Assembly (NCBI GenBank): GCA_017744315.1
Contig: JAGIBN010000003.1
Location: forward strand, 526,024 to 590,023
From: Porphyrobacter sp.
GTDB taxonomy: Bacteria > Pseudomonadota > Alphaproteobacteria > Sphingomonadales > Sphingomonadaceae
DNA: 64,000 nt
Direction: 5' to 3'
Each line of letters opens with the position of its first letter. The stretch's first letter is position 1. The notes under the pieces were generated by a model. It had not been told where the DNA came from. It did not search any database and worked only from the letters and a program-made list of their open reading frames with translations. The position numbers were made by a program, and so were the translations under genes. Shown here one piece after another: positions 14,849 to 22,363 of this stretch.

Positions 14849-15949
14849 CTAGAGGCGCGGCGCGGTCGAGAAGTCGAGGTCGCGCGCGGTGACGACGCGG
14901 ATCGGTTCGCCCGGACGCACGCGCACGGTCGGAGAGATCTGGCCGTTCTGCTGCAGCGCCGTCGAAGCCGCGGTCTGCCCGCCGCCGACGATCACCGAAG
15001 CGCCGCTGCTGCTGGTCGCGGCGAGGCCGCCGATGACCGAGAGCAGGATGGCCGAGCCAAACCGCTGGAAGAAGTGCGTGTCGACCTTGCCCGGCAGGCC
15101 GCCCGAACCGTCATAGGCGGTGCCCGGCGAAGCGAGCGCGACCGAAACGCCATCGGGGCGGATCAGGCGCGTCCAGATCACGTAGGCGCGCTTCTGGCCC
15201 GCCTGGAGGCCCGACTGGTACTGACCGATCAGCCGCGAGCTGCGCGGGACGAGCACTCGGGTGCCGTCGAAGCTGCGCACGTCCTGGCTCACCACCGCGC
15301 GGACGAAGCCGGGCACGTCGGTATTGATCGCAGTCTCGAGCACCGCCGGGATCAGCGTGCCCTGGGTGACCGTAGTCTTGGGGTCGATGTCGTTGCGCGC
15401 CTGGGTCGGACCGCCGCCGACGCCGCCGATGCGGCTGGCGAAGTCGTCACCCTGCGGACGGCCTTCGGTAGCGCCCGGCGCGCTGGCTTCAGCGATCGCC
15501 TCGGCAATCGGCAGCGGCAGCGAGCTCGCGTCGAATACCAGCGTCGGCGAGGAATAAGGGTTGGAGACCGGCATCGCCGCCGCACCGGGAACTTGCGCCA
15601 AAATCGGCGCCGGAGCGGGATCGGGCTGCGCGACCGGAGCGGCAACCGGGGCCGGTTGAGCCGGAGGCGGCGCCACGAACGGGGCGGGCGCTGCGGGTTG
15701 CGGCGCGGCCTGCTGCTGCTCGTCTCCCATGCGCGTGGTGTTCAGCCCCCACAGCGTCGCGGCGCCAAGCAGGGCGACGAAGCCGACACCGGCGGCGAGG
15801 CCGAGCGCGTCGGAGCGGCCCTTGCGCTGACCGACCACCGGGTAGGCGGTGCGGCTGGCGAGATCGATGACTTCGGCCGACGCCTCGTCACGCGGGTCGT
15901 TGGCCGCAGTGGCCCGGCCCTTTTCGGGAAGACGCATGGCGAGCTTCAT
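14849..15949 (-). CDS. virB10: VirB10-family core-channel protein
   Basis: The 366-residue protein spans from inner to outer membrane in the T4SS core. A single membrane anchor (LGLAAGVGFVALLGAATLWGL) is followed by a long Pro/Ala/Gln-rich linker, then a TrbI/VirB10 beta-barrel domain with TLIPAVLETAINTDVPGFVRAVVSQDV, GTRVLVPRSSRLIGQYQSG and the C-terminal RPGEPIRVVTARDLDF. ATG 15949 overlaps the virB9 stop (TGATG) with GGAGG upstream; a GTG three bases earlier is the alternative. Confidence 0.94.
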   Translation of the reverse strand: MKLAMRLPEKGRATAANDPRDEASAEVIDLASRTAYPVVGQRKGRSDALGLAAGVGFVALLGAATLWGLNTTRMGDEQQQAAPQPAAPAPFVAPPPAQPAPVAAPVAQPDPAPAPILAQVPGAAAMPVSNPYSSPTLVFDASSLPLPIAEAIAEASAPGATEGRPQGDDFASRIGGVGGGPTQARNDIDPKTTVTQGTLIPAVLETAINTDVPGFVRAVVSQDVRSFDGTRVLVPRSSRLIGQYQSGLQAGQKRAYVIWTRLIRPDGVSVALASPGTAYDGSGGLPGKVDTHFFQRFGSAILLSVIGGLAATSSSGASVIVGGGQTAASTALQQNGQISPTVRVRPGEPIRVVTARDLDFSTAPRL

Positions 15950-16761
15950 CACTTCACCTCCGTTGCGGGCTGGCCATTGGCGCGGGCGATCCCCGGCTGG
16001 GCTTGCTTCGGCGCGCGAGCCGGACCGCGATTGGCCAGCTTGGCCATGTCGTCGCCAGAGCGCAGCACGATCTCGCGCGGCACGCCGTCGACCACGATCA
16101 CGTCGCCGCGCACCGCGAAATTGACTGGGCCTTCGGTGCCCTCGTAATCCTTGACCAGGATCGCGGGCAGGGTCGAGCCCGGCGCCCAGGTGAGGAAGGT
16201 CGCCTCGCCATCGTCATAGATCTGCGCCGGCAGCAGCGTGGCATCGCCGGAGCTCTGCCAGGCGAAGTTGAGTTCGGCTGGATCGACCACCGCATAGGGA
16301 TCGCTGACCGCGGCAACCTCGACCGCGTTGGGCGCTTCCGGAACGACCGCCGCGGCGTCGGCCTGCTGCACCGCTTGCTCGTCTTCGGGATACTTGAAGG
16401 CGAGGACGTAGATCGGATTGCGGCTGGCCGGGCTGGCGACGAGGTCGAACAGGTAGGTGTGGCGGTCGGTGATCACGGTCATGTTGGTCACCGCGCGGTC
16501 CGACAGCGGCTTAACAAAAAGCAAGTTCGCGCGCTTGTTCGGCGTGACCTGCCAGGCGTTGGAATCGCCGATGGCGACGTTCTCGATATGCTCGTCCTCG
16601 CCAAAGCGGATCGCGGCCTGGACGTTGGGCTTGCCTTCGATGCGCACGACCTTGTCCGGATCATAGACCCGCTCGACCAGACGAGGGTCGTCGGCCAGCG
16701 CAACGCTTGGGAGCAGGACCGACCCGGCAAGCAGGACGGCGGCGATAAGGGGGCGGTTCAT
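15949..16761 (-). CDS. virB9: VirB9-family core-channel protein
   Basis: The 270-residue protein has a cleavable signal peptide (LIAAVLLAGSVLLPSVALA). The N-terminal domain carries AIRFGEDEHIENVAIGDSNAWQV and LFVKPL…TNMTVITDRHTYLFDL, and the C-terminal domain has LNFAWQ and the conserved VNFAVRGDVIVVDGVPREIVLRSG. It forms the outer-membrane core ring with VirB10. ATG 16761 overlaps the virB6 stop (ATGA), with GGAG eight bases upstream. Confidence 0.94.
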   Translation of the reverse strand: MNRPLIAAVLLAGSVLLPSVALADDPRLVERVYDPDKVVRIEGKPNVQAAIRFGEDEHIENVAIGDSNAWQVTPNKRANLLFVKPLSDRAVTNMTVITDRHTYLFDLVASPASRNPIYVLAFKYPEDEQAVQQADAAAVVPEAPNAVEVAAVSDPYAVVDPAELNFAWQSSGDATLLPAQIYDDGEATFLTWAPGSTLPAILVKDYEGTEGPVNFAVRGDVIVVDGVPREIVLRSGDDMAKLANRGPARAPKQAQPGIARANGQPATEVK

Positions 16762-17972
16762 CGGAGGGTCTCCGGCATTCGATTGGGGGCGTTGCGGAAG
16801 CGGCTGCCGACGCCGCGTGCGCGCGAAAGGGATGCGTTGGCGCTGCTCGCAGCGGCCTGGGGTGCGATGACCGCGCCAGGGCTGACGATGCGCGTCTCGC
16901 GGCTCGTTCCCGATGTGCCGCCGCCCGCATCGTTGGCGGCGACCGGGGTCGATGTGGAAAGCCGGATTTCCCGCGAAGGCGCCGGAGCCGCCGCAGCGGG
17001 CTGGGCGGCGGGGGCGATCGCCTGAGTGGCGGGGGGAATGCGTCCGGTGGCCGACGAAGAGCTTCCGCTCGAATCCTTGCCCGAACCAGTAAGGCCGAAG
17101 ACGGTCCATCCGCTGACCATCGTGCCGGCGACCTTGAGCGCCATGATCATCAGCGACAGGTGCACCGCGCCGATCACGAAGAACGCCATCGCCGCGCGCG
17201 GATCGATCTCACCGTTCGGGGCCTCGATCAGTGTGCGCAGGACCGGTACCGAAAGCTCGAGCATCAGCGTGCCGCAGAGCACCGCGAACAGCGGCGCCAG
17301 CGCGAGCATGATCACGCCCTTGAGCCAGCCGGTGAACAGACCGCGGGTCGCCGGGAACAGCGCCAGCACCACGAACACCGGGCCGAGCGCGAGCAGGACG
17401 GCCAGCGCAATGCGGGTGGTCGCCAGGATGCCGACAGTGCCGAGCAGCAGCAGCGTCGCGCCGAGCCACATCAGGCCCGGGGGCGAGAAAGTCGAAACGG
17501 CCGCCGCACCGGCGCCGCCCGCGTTACGGGTGTTGTCGGCCTCCATCAGCGCGCTGAACACGACGTCGATGCGCCCGGCGAACAATTGGGTGGCAGAGCC
17601 TCTCGTGCCCATCAGCAGGCTGGCGATCTGGTCCGGCGCGCCAACCGCGAGGTTCCACACCACGCCCTGGTAGGCGATCCAGCTGGTGGCGAAGGTTAGT
17701 ACCAGGCCGAGCGTCATCATCCGCGGGGTCAGCGAAGCGATCCCGAGGTTCGAACGGCCGGTGATGAGGGCAAAGGCGAAGAACGCGACGAACAGCGTCA
17801 GCAGGATCGTCAGAACGGGAAGCAGCGCGCCGTCGGTGCCGAACAGGCGCCCGAAGGCAGCCTGCGCGGTCGCCGTGGCGGCGCAATCCACCGCATAGAG
17901 GCTCGCGGCCACACCGCTGCCGACGCCGTCGAGCGCCTGCTGGCAAGTGGCCGGATCGAGCGACATCGTCAC
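16758..17972 (-). CDS. virB6: VirB6/TrbL-family membrane protein
   Basis: The 404-residue polytopic protein has about six membrane segments between residues 50 and 290, with the family core PRMMTLGLVLTFATSWIAYQ near residue 83. The Ser/Ala/Pro-rich C-terminal 120 residues are probably cytoplasmic or periplasmic and low-complexity. VirB6 proteins form part of the inner-membrane substrate path. GTG 17972 overlaps the virB4 stop (GTGA) and has GGGAGG seven bases upstream. Confidence 0.88.
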   Translation of the reverse strand: MTMSLDPATCQQALDGVGSGVAASLYAVDCAATATAQAAFGRLFGTDGALLPVLTILLTLFVAFFAFALITGRSNLGIASLTPRMMTLGLVLTFATSWIAYQGVVWNLAVGAPDQIASLLMGTRGSATQLFAGRIDVVFSALMEADNTRNAGGAGAAAVSTFSPPGLMWLGATLLLLGTVGILATTRIALAVLLALGPVFVVLALFPATRGLFTGWLKGVIMLALAPLFAVLCGTLMLELSVPVLRTLIEAPNGEIDPRAAMAFFVIGAVHLSLMIMALKVAGTMVSGWTVFGLTGSGKDSSGSSSSATGRIPPATQAIAPAAQPAAAAPAPSREIRLSTSTPVAANDAGGGTSGTSRETRIVSPGAVIAPQAAASSANASLSRARGVGSRFRNAPNRMPETLR

Positions 17973-20422
17973 TGCGCAGCCTCCCAGGCCATGATCCCGC
18001 CGTCCTCGGCGTCGTCATGCCGGTCGCCGTCCTGTCCGCCGGGCCAGGAGCGGCCGGTGAGGATCGGGAACCACGCGGAGGGGTGGTCGCCCACGGCCTC
18101 ACGGATCAGGTCGAGCCTGCGCACCGCGCTCTCGCGGCCGGAAAGGACGGTCAGCACTTCGCTGGCGCCCGACAGGTCGAGCCGCACGACGACCGATGCG
18201 TCGCTCTGGCGGATCAGGAACGCGCGGCTATGCGCCGGCAGGCTGCGGATCAGCGCCAGTTCGTGCGCGGTCAGGCCGAAGCCATCGCAATAGTCCTCGG
18301 CCCGGGCGCGGGCGTTGGGCATGAAGATCATCGTCGCGGTCTGTTCGACCAGCGCCGCCGAGATGCGGCTGTCGAGCGCGTCGCGGGCGCTCTGGGTGGC
18401 GAACCCGACCAGCGCGTTGCGTTTGCGGAGCGTCTTCAGCCAGTCGCGGATGCGTGCGGCAAAAACCGCGTCGTCGAGCGCCTTCCACCCCTCGTCGATG
18501 AGGATCATCGTCGGCGAACCGTCGAGCCGCTCGTCGATGCGGTGGAACAGGTACATCATCGTGGGCGTGCGCAGCCGCGGGCTTTCGAGCAGCGCGGTCA
18601 TGTCGAAGCCCATCACGCGGGTCGAAAGGTCGAGCCGGTCTTCCGCGTTGTCGAACATCCAGGCGTGCTCGCCATCCTCGATCCACGGGGACAGGCGGTC
18701 GGCGAGATCGCCCGGCTGCGGACGGCGCGCGCCCGAGAGCAGCTCGCGGAAGAAGCGCAGCCGCCGCAGCGAAGCGTCGTTGGCATAGGCCGCATCGACT
18801 GCGCCCGAGATCGTCGACAGCTCTTCCGGACCTTCGGCCTGGAGCAGCACGCCGAGCCAGTCGCGCAGGAACGCGCGGTTGGCGGGATTGTCGGGCAGGG
18901 CGAGCGGGTTGAAGCCGGTCGGCTCGCCCGCATGGATGCGGTCGTAGCGTCCGCCGATGCCGCGGATGAACAGCTCGGCGCCGCGGTCCTTGTCGAACAG
19001 GATCGTGCGCGGGGCGAACTTCTGCGCCTGGGCGGCCAGGAAGTTCATCACCACGGTCTTGCCCGAGCCCGAGGGCCCGATGACCGAGAAGTTGCCGAGG
19101 TCGCCCTGGTGGAAGTTGAAGAAGAACGGCGTCGCGCTGGTGGTTTCGAGCAGCGCGACCGCGTCACCCCAGTGGTTGCCGGTCGCCTGGCCGAGCGCGA
19201 AGCCGTGGAGCGAGGCGAAGCTCGCCATGTTGGCGCTGGAGATCATGCCGCGGCGCACGAGGTAGGCCTCGTTGCCGGGGAACTGGCCCCAGAAGGCGGG
19301 CTCGAGGTTGGTGTCCTCGCGCACCGCGATCGCGCCCATGTCGGCGAGCGCCGCGCCGACTTGCGCGCTGGCATCGTCGAGCCGGACAAGGTCAGCAGCC
19401 CGCACCAGGACCGAAAGGTGATGGTCGCCAAAGGCCGCCGAGCCGCTGCCGAGCGCGTCGCGAGCCGAGAGCATCTCGCCCCGTTCGGCCATCGCTTCCT
19501 CGTCTGCCGAGCGCAGGCGGCGCAGGGCGAGGTCGATCCGCTCGCGCGCGGTCTGGCGTTCGGCCGGCGCGAAGCTTTCGGTCACGACCATCTCGAACGG
19601 CAGGCGCAGCAGCGGGTCGAGGAGGCCCGGGCTGGTCGCGTCGGGATAGTCCTTGAGGCTGAGGATCGCGGCGAAGTCCGCTCCGCCGGCCATGCCCCCG
19701 GCGCCGCGCAGTTCCATGGCATCGAGGCCAAAGCTCGCGCGGCGGTAGGGCAGCATCTTGCCGACGTCGGCCTCTTCGGACGGCTTGCGCACGGGGCGCA
19801 TCTCGCCGTTGTAGAGCGCGCTCAACAGTTCGAGCAGTTCGTTGTTCACGGTGCCGTTGGGCCCGGCGTAATCGCCCAGCGGCTGCGCGCCGTAGAGGCC
19901 GAGCGAAGCGGCCAGCGACTGCAGCGCGGCGCGCAAGGCCCGCACTTCGCGCGGATCGGCTTCGAGGCCTTCACTCCGGCGGCGGAACATCTTGCCTGCG
20001 CGTTCGGCGAGGCCCGCCTTGCCGCGCGCCGGGCGGCGCACCAGCGTGACGAACTGGTCGTTTACGAACAGCGACCCACGCGACAGCTTCTCGCGCCAGC
20101 GGCGGTCGATGTGCGCGCTCAGAGGATCCTCGAAGTGCGCCTCAAGCTCGATCGAGACGCGGCGGCGGATCACGTGGTGATACATCACGAACCGCGCATC
20201 GAGGTTCGAACGCAGCATGACCTCGCGCGTCGCCGAATGGGCGTTGAGCGCTTCGGTGTCCTCGGTCTCGAACAGCAGGCCCGGAACCTGCAGTGCCCCC
20301 ATCAGCGAGCCGTCGCGCAGGAGCAGAGTCCCTTCGTCGACCAGCCGGGCATAGGGCAGGCGATCGCCAGCGTGCGCTTCCTTGGCGCTCCACGCGGCGG
20401 CTCCTAGCCACTTCGTCCCCAT
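17969..20422 (-). CDS. virB4: VirB4-family type IV secretion ATPase
   Basis: The 817-residue ATPase is the largest T4SS motor. The N-terminal half interacts with VirB3; the C-terminal ATPase has Walker A GPSGSGKT near residue 445, a Walker B TMILIDEGWKAL, and the conserved motif C region RKRNALVGFATQSARDAL. The length is normal for VirB4. The gene is 42 bp downstream of virB3 and overlaps virB6. Confidence 0.95.
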   Translation of the reverse strand: MGTKWLGAAAWSAKEAHAGDRLPYARLVDEGTLLLRDGSLMGALQVPGLLFETEDTEALNAHSATREVMLRSNLDARFVMYHHVIRRRVSIELEAHFEDPLSAHIDRRWREKLSRGSLFVNDQFVTLVRRPARGKAGLAERAGKMFRRRSEGLEADPREVRALRAALQSLAASLGLYGAQPLGDYAGPNGTVNNELLELLSALYNGEMRPVRKPSEEADVGKMLPYRRASFGLDAMELRGAGGMAGGADFAAILSLKDYPDATSPGLLDPLLRLPFEMVVTESFAPAERQTARERIDLALRRLRSADEEAMAERGEMLSARDALGSGSAAFGDHHLSVLVRAADLVRLDDASAQVGAALADMGAIAVREDTNLEPAFWGQFPGNEAYLVRRGMISSANMASFASLHGFALGQATGNHWGDAVALLETTSATPFFFNFHQGDLGNFSVIGPSGSGKTVVMNFLAAQAQKFAPRTILFDKDRGAELFIRGIGGRYDRIHAGEPTGFNPLALPDNPANRAFLRDWLGVLLQAEGPEELSTISGAVDAAYANDASLRRLRFFRELLSGARRPQPGDLADRLSPWIEDGEHAWMFDNAEDRLDLSTRVMGFDMTALLESPRLRTPTMMYLFHRIDERLDGSPTMILIDEGWKALDDAVFAARIRDWLKTLRKRNALVGFATQSARDALDSRISAALVEQTATMIFMPNARARAEDYCDGFGLTAHELALIRSLPAHSRAFLIRQSDASVVVRLDLSGASEVLTVLSGRESAVRRLDLIREAVGDHPSAWFPILTGRSWPGGQDGDRHDDAEDGGIMAWEAAQ

Positions 20423-20464
20423 TTCACTCGCTCCTTCCCGCCCTGTGGCGGGCCGTATTCGCGG

Positions 20465-20746
20465 TCAGGCCGCGTAGCTGTTGCAACCCCAGCGCTTCCA
20501 GTTCTTCACCCGAGGGCAGCGGCTGACCTTGGTCAGCCACAGGTCGAAGATCCGGGGTTCGCGCAGACAGGCGAAATATCCGATGGCATGCATCACGAAC
20601 GGAATCGGGATGATCCACAGGCTCTTGAGGATCAGGAACATCTCCGTCGTCACCAGTCCGTTGATGACGAAGTAGTTGAACGTCACCCCCGCAAACATCT
20701 GTGGCCGGGTCAGGGCCCGATGGACCGGATGACGGACCAGTTCCAC
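20465..20746 (-). CDS. virB3: VirB3-family membrane protein
   Basis: The 93-residue protein contains the VirB3 opening VRHPVHRALTRPQMFAGV, two close hydrophobic segments (NYFVINGLVTTEMFLIL and IIPIPFVMHAIGYFACL) and the C-terminal REPRIFDLWLTK. It sits between virB2 and virB4, as in most virB operons, and associates with VirB4 at the inner membrane. Confidence 0.93.
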   Translation of the reverse strand: MELVRHPVHRALTRPQMFAGVTFNYFVINGLVTTEMFLILKSLWIIPIPFVMHAIGYFACLREPRIFDLWLTKVSRCPRVKNWKRWGCNSYAA

Positions 20747-20747
20747 G

Positions 20748-21050
20748 TCAGCCTACCGCCGCGGCGGACTGAATGCCCGCTACGATCGAGGCAGCTCCGA
20801 ACAGGATGAAGCAGCCGAGGATGACGGTCGCGCCGAAGCGCCAGTTCATCCGGCCGGTCAGCATCATGAAGCCGACCGCAGCGACAGCCATGACGGCCAC
20901 GGCCGTGGCGACGTTGCCGAGCAGCGTCCCTTGGAGCCAGCCGAGCGCCGCTATGATCGGTCCCGATCCGGCAGGATTAGCCGACTGAGCCTGTGCGGCG
21001 GCGGGAAGGAACAGGGCGGCAAGCGCGGCAAGACGGGCAGTCGAACGCAT
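20748..21050 (-). CDS. virB2: VirB2/TrbC-family pilin
   Basis: The 100-residue pre-pilin has a signal peptide ending AAAQAQS, then two long hydrophobic segments (GNVATAVAVMAVAAVGFMML and FGATVILGCFILFGAASIV) separated by a short basic loop GRMNWR. This is the standard VirB2 hairpin that polymerises into the T4SS pilus. The gene overlaps no neighbour but is 1 bp before virB3 and 2 bp after the lytic transglycosylase gene. Confidence 0.93.
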   Translation of the reverse strand: MRSTARLAALAALFLPAAAQAQSANPAGSGPIIAALGWLQGTLLGNVATAVAVMAVAAVGFMMLTGRMNWRFGATVILGCFILFGAASIVAGIQSAAAVG

Positions 21051-21052
21051 GT

Positions 21053-21694
21053 TCAGTCTTCACTCCGGGAATGGTCTGAAAGTCGCCCCATGACCGAGGC
21101 GACGTAGGATTGAGTTTCGCGAATGCGGGGAATTCCCCCCGCAGCGGCGACACGGCCCGGCCCGGCGTTGTACGCCGCCAGGGCCTTCTCGATGTCACCG
21201 TCGAACCGGTCGAGTTGCGCGCGCAAGTATCGCGCGCCGCCTTCGAGGTTGGCAAAGGGATCGTCGGGATTGACGCCAAGATCGCGCGCGGTCCCAGGCA
21301 TCAGCTGAGCGAGCCCCCGCGCGCCGGCCGGCGAAACCGCCCCCGCGCGCCAGCGGCTTTCTTGCCAGACCAGCGCTTCGATCAGCGCCGGGCTCAAATC
21401 GAACCGCGCTGCGAGTTCGGCCACTTTGGCTGCGTAGGCGTCCGGAACGACCTCTGCATGACGCGCCGTATTGGCGACGCCATATTCGGGCACGATGCGC
21501 GCTTCGGCGGGAACTTCGGCCAGCGGTGCAGATTGTGTCTGAACCTGCGCAACTGGCGCAGTGTCGACATTGGGACCGGAGATCCAGCGGGCATCGCCGC
21601 CCGAACCGATTTCGAGGACGTCAGCGTGCGCGGGCCCTGCGGCAAGTAAAGCCGCTGGCAACAGGGCCATAGCCCCCAAAGCGCGCAGAATCAT
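21053..21694 (-). CDS. virB1: VirB1-like lytic transglycosylase
   Basis: The 213-residue protein has a signal peptide (ending PAHA), an unstructured stretch, and a C-terminal SLT domain: IEALVWQESRWRAGAVSPAGARGLAQLMPGTA contains the catalytic Glu of the ES motif and the GLMQ-like GLAQLMP, followed by NLEGGARYL and ALAAYNAGPG. It opens peptidoglycan for T4SS assembly. ATG 21694 is preferred; GTG 21706 would add four residues. It is the first gene of the virB operon. Confidence 0.9.
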   Translation of the reverse strand: MILRALGAMALLPAALLAAGPAHADVLEIGSGGDARWISGPNVDTAPVAQVQTQSAPLAEVPAEARIVPEYGVANTARHAEVVPDAYAAKVAELAARFDLSPALIEALVWQESRWRAGAVSPAGARGLAQLMPGTARDLGVNPDDPFANLEGGARYLRAQLDRFDGDIEKALAAYNAGPGRVAAAGGIPRIRETQSYVASVMGRLSDHSRSED

Positions 21695-21706
21695 CGTCTC
21701 GTCCAC

Positions 21707-22066
21707 AACCCGCCAATGGTCACCTGATATGACAGCCCTGTGACATCAGCGATGAAACAGAATCAATTCAGAGACCTTCCTCGCTTCGCGCTTATCAGAA
21801 AGGATATGGGGGCGGAAGCACGGGGCCCGCGACAACGCCGCATAACCGCCTTGGGACGAAACTATTGCGCGACCAGTTGAGTTGGCGATTTTTCGAGATG
21901 GCGCCTCAAAAAGCAATTTATGGGTATAATTCTCCATTGATTCATTGGATTGGATAATAACTTCAAGAAAAATTTTGAATTTTGCAAATGCCGAAGAAAA
22001 TGCGATATGTGTTGATCAAAGCACTTCGGGTCGGACGATTCTTCCCTTCAATTCGGGAGAAGTGCG
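21707..22066. other. AT-rich divergent intergenic region (virB operon / RiPP locus)
   Basis: The region contains no convincing gene. It is notably A+T rich between about 21880 and 22010 compared with both sides, and should carry the promoters for the leftward virB operon and the rightward peptide gene. The peptide gene's ribosome binding site GGGAGAAG ends four bases before ATG 22067. A clear -35/-10 pair with consensus spacing was not identified with confidence. Confidence 0.5.
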
Positions 22067-22327
22067 ATGGCTAGTTCCCCACCTAAAGATACCGTGCCGG
22101 AACTTTATCTTATAAAGCTCAATTATGAAGGCGATGATCACTACGTCTTTACGGAGATAACGGCATCGTTTCTCGAGAAGAATCTCACCGATTCTGCGAA
22201 GCAGACGTTTAAGGAACTGTTCGTCAAGAACGGCGTCAAGGGTGCCGAAATCGCCATATTGCCACCGCCCGGCGATCGCACTGCTGACTGGTCCTATTTC
22301 GCGGTGAAGAGACAGTCCGGTAAATAG
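22067..22327 (+). CDS. Candidate RiPP precursor / YcaO substrate peptide
   Basis: The 86-residue product starts MASSPPKDTVPELYLIKLNY and ends YFAVKRQSGK. It has no cysteine, several Ser/Thr, and a Pro/Gly turn ILPPPGDRTADW in the last third. It lies 36 bp before a YcaO-TfuA enzyme gene on the same strand, has a strong Shine-Dalgarno (GGGAGAAG) and is followed at once by a hairpin. That layout is typical of RiPP precursors, which are made in excess over their enzymes. Lack of Cys excludes thiazoline formation and leaves Ser/Thr azolines or backbone thioamides. The regular strand/helix pattern could also mean a small folded partner protein rather than a leader-core peptide. I do not recognise a named family. 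Confidence 0.6.
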   Translation: MASSPPKDTVPELYLIKLNYEGDDHYVFTEITASFLEKNLTDSAKQTFKELFVKNGVKGAEIAILPPPGDRTADWSYFAVKRQSGK

Positions 22328-22328
22328 C

Positions 22329-22350
22329 CCGGCGGGCGAAAACCCGCTGG
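22329..22350 (+). terminator. Intergenic hairpin between peptide and YcaO-TfuA genes
   Basis: CCGGCGGG at 22329-22336 pairs with CCCGCTGG at 22343-22350 (eight pairs including one G-U) around the loop CGAAAA. It begins two bases after the peptide stop codon and ends 13 bp before the enzyme's GTG start. There is no U tract, so it is more likely a 3' stabiliser or partial terminator that lets the peptide be expressed above the enzyme. Confidence 0.6.
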
Positions 22351-22363
22351 ACCGACCCGCAAA

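Noticed and set aside
18017..20407. 796-codon open frame antisense to virB4
   Set aside because: High-GC shadow of virB4; composition is Arg/Ala/Gly biased with no domain, and virB4 has full motifs on the other strand.
13824..21694. T4SS operon as part of a conjugative element
   Set aside because: No relaxase, coupling protein, integrase or att repeat was found near it.
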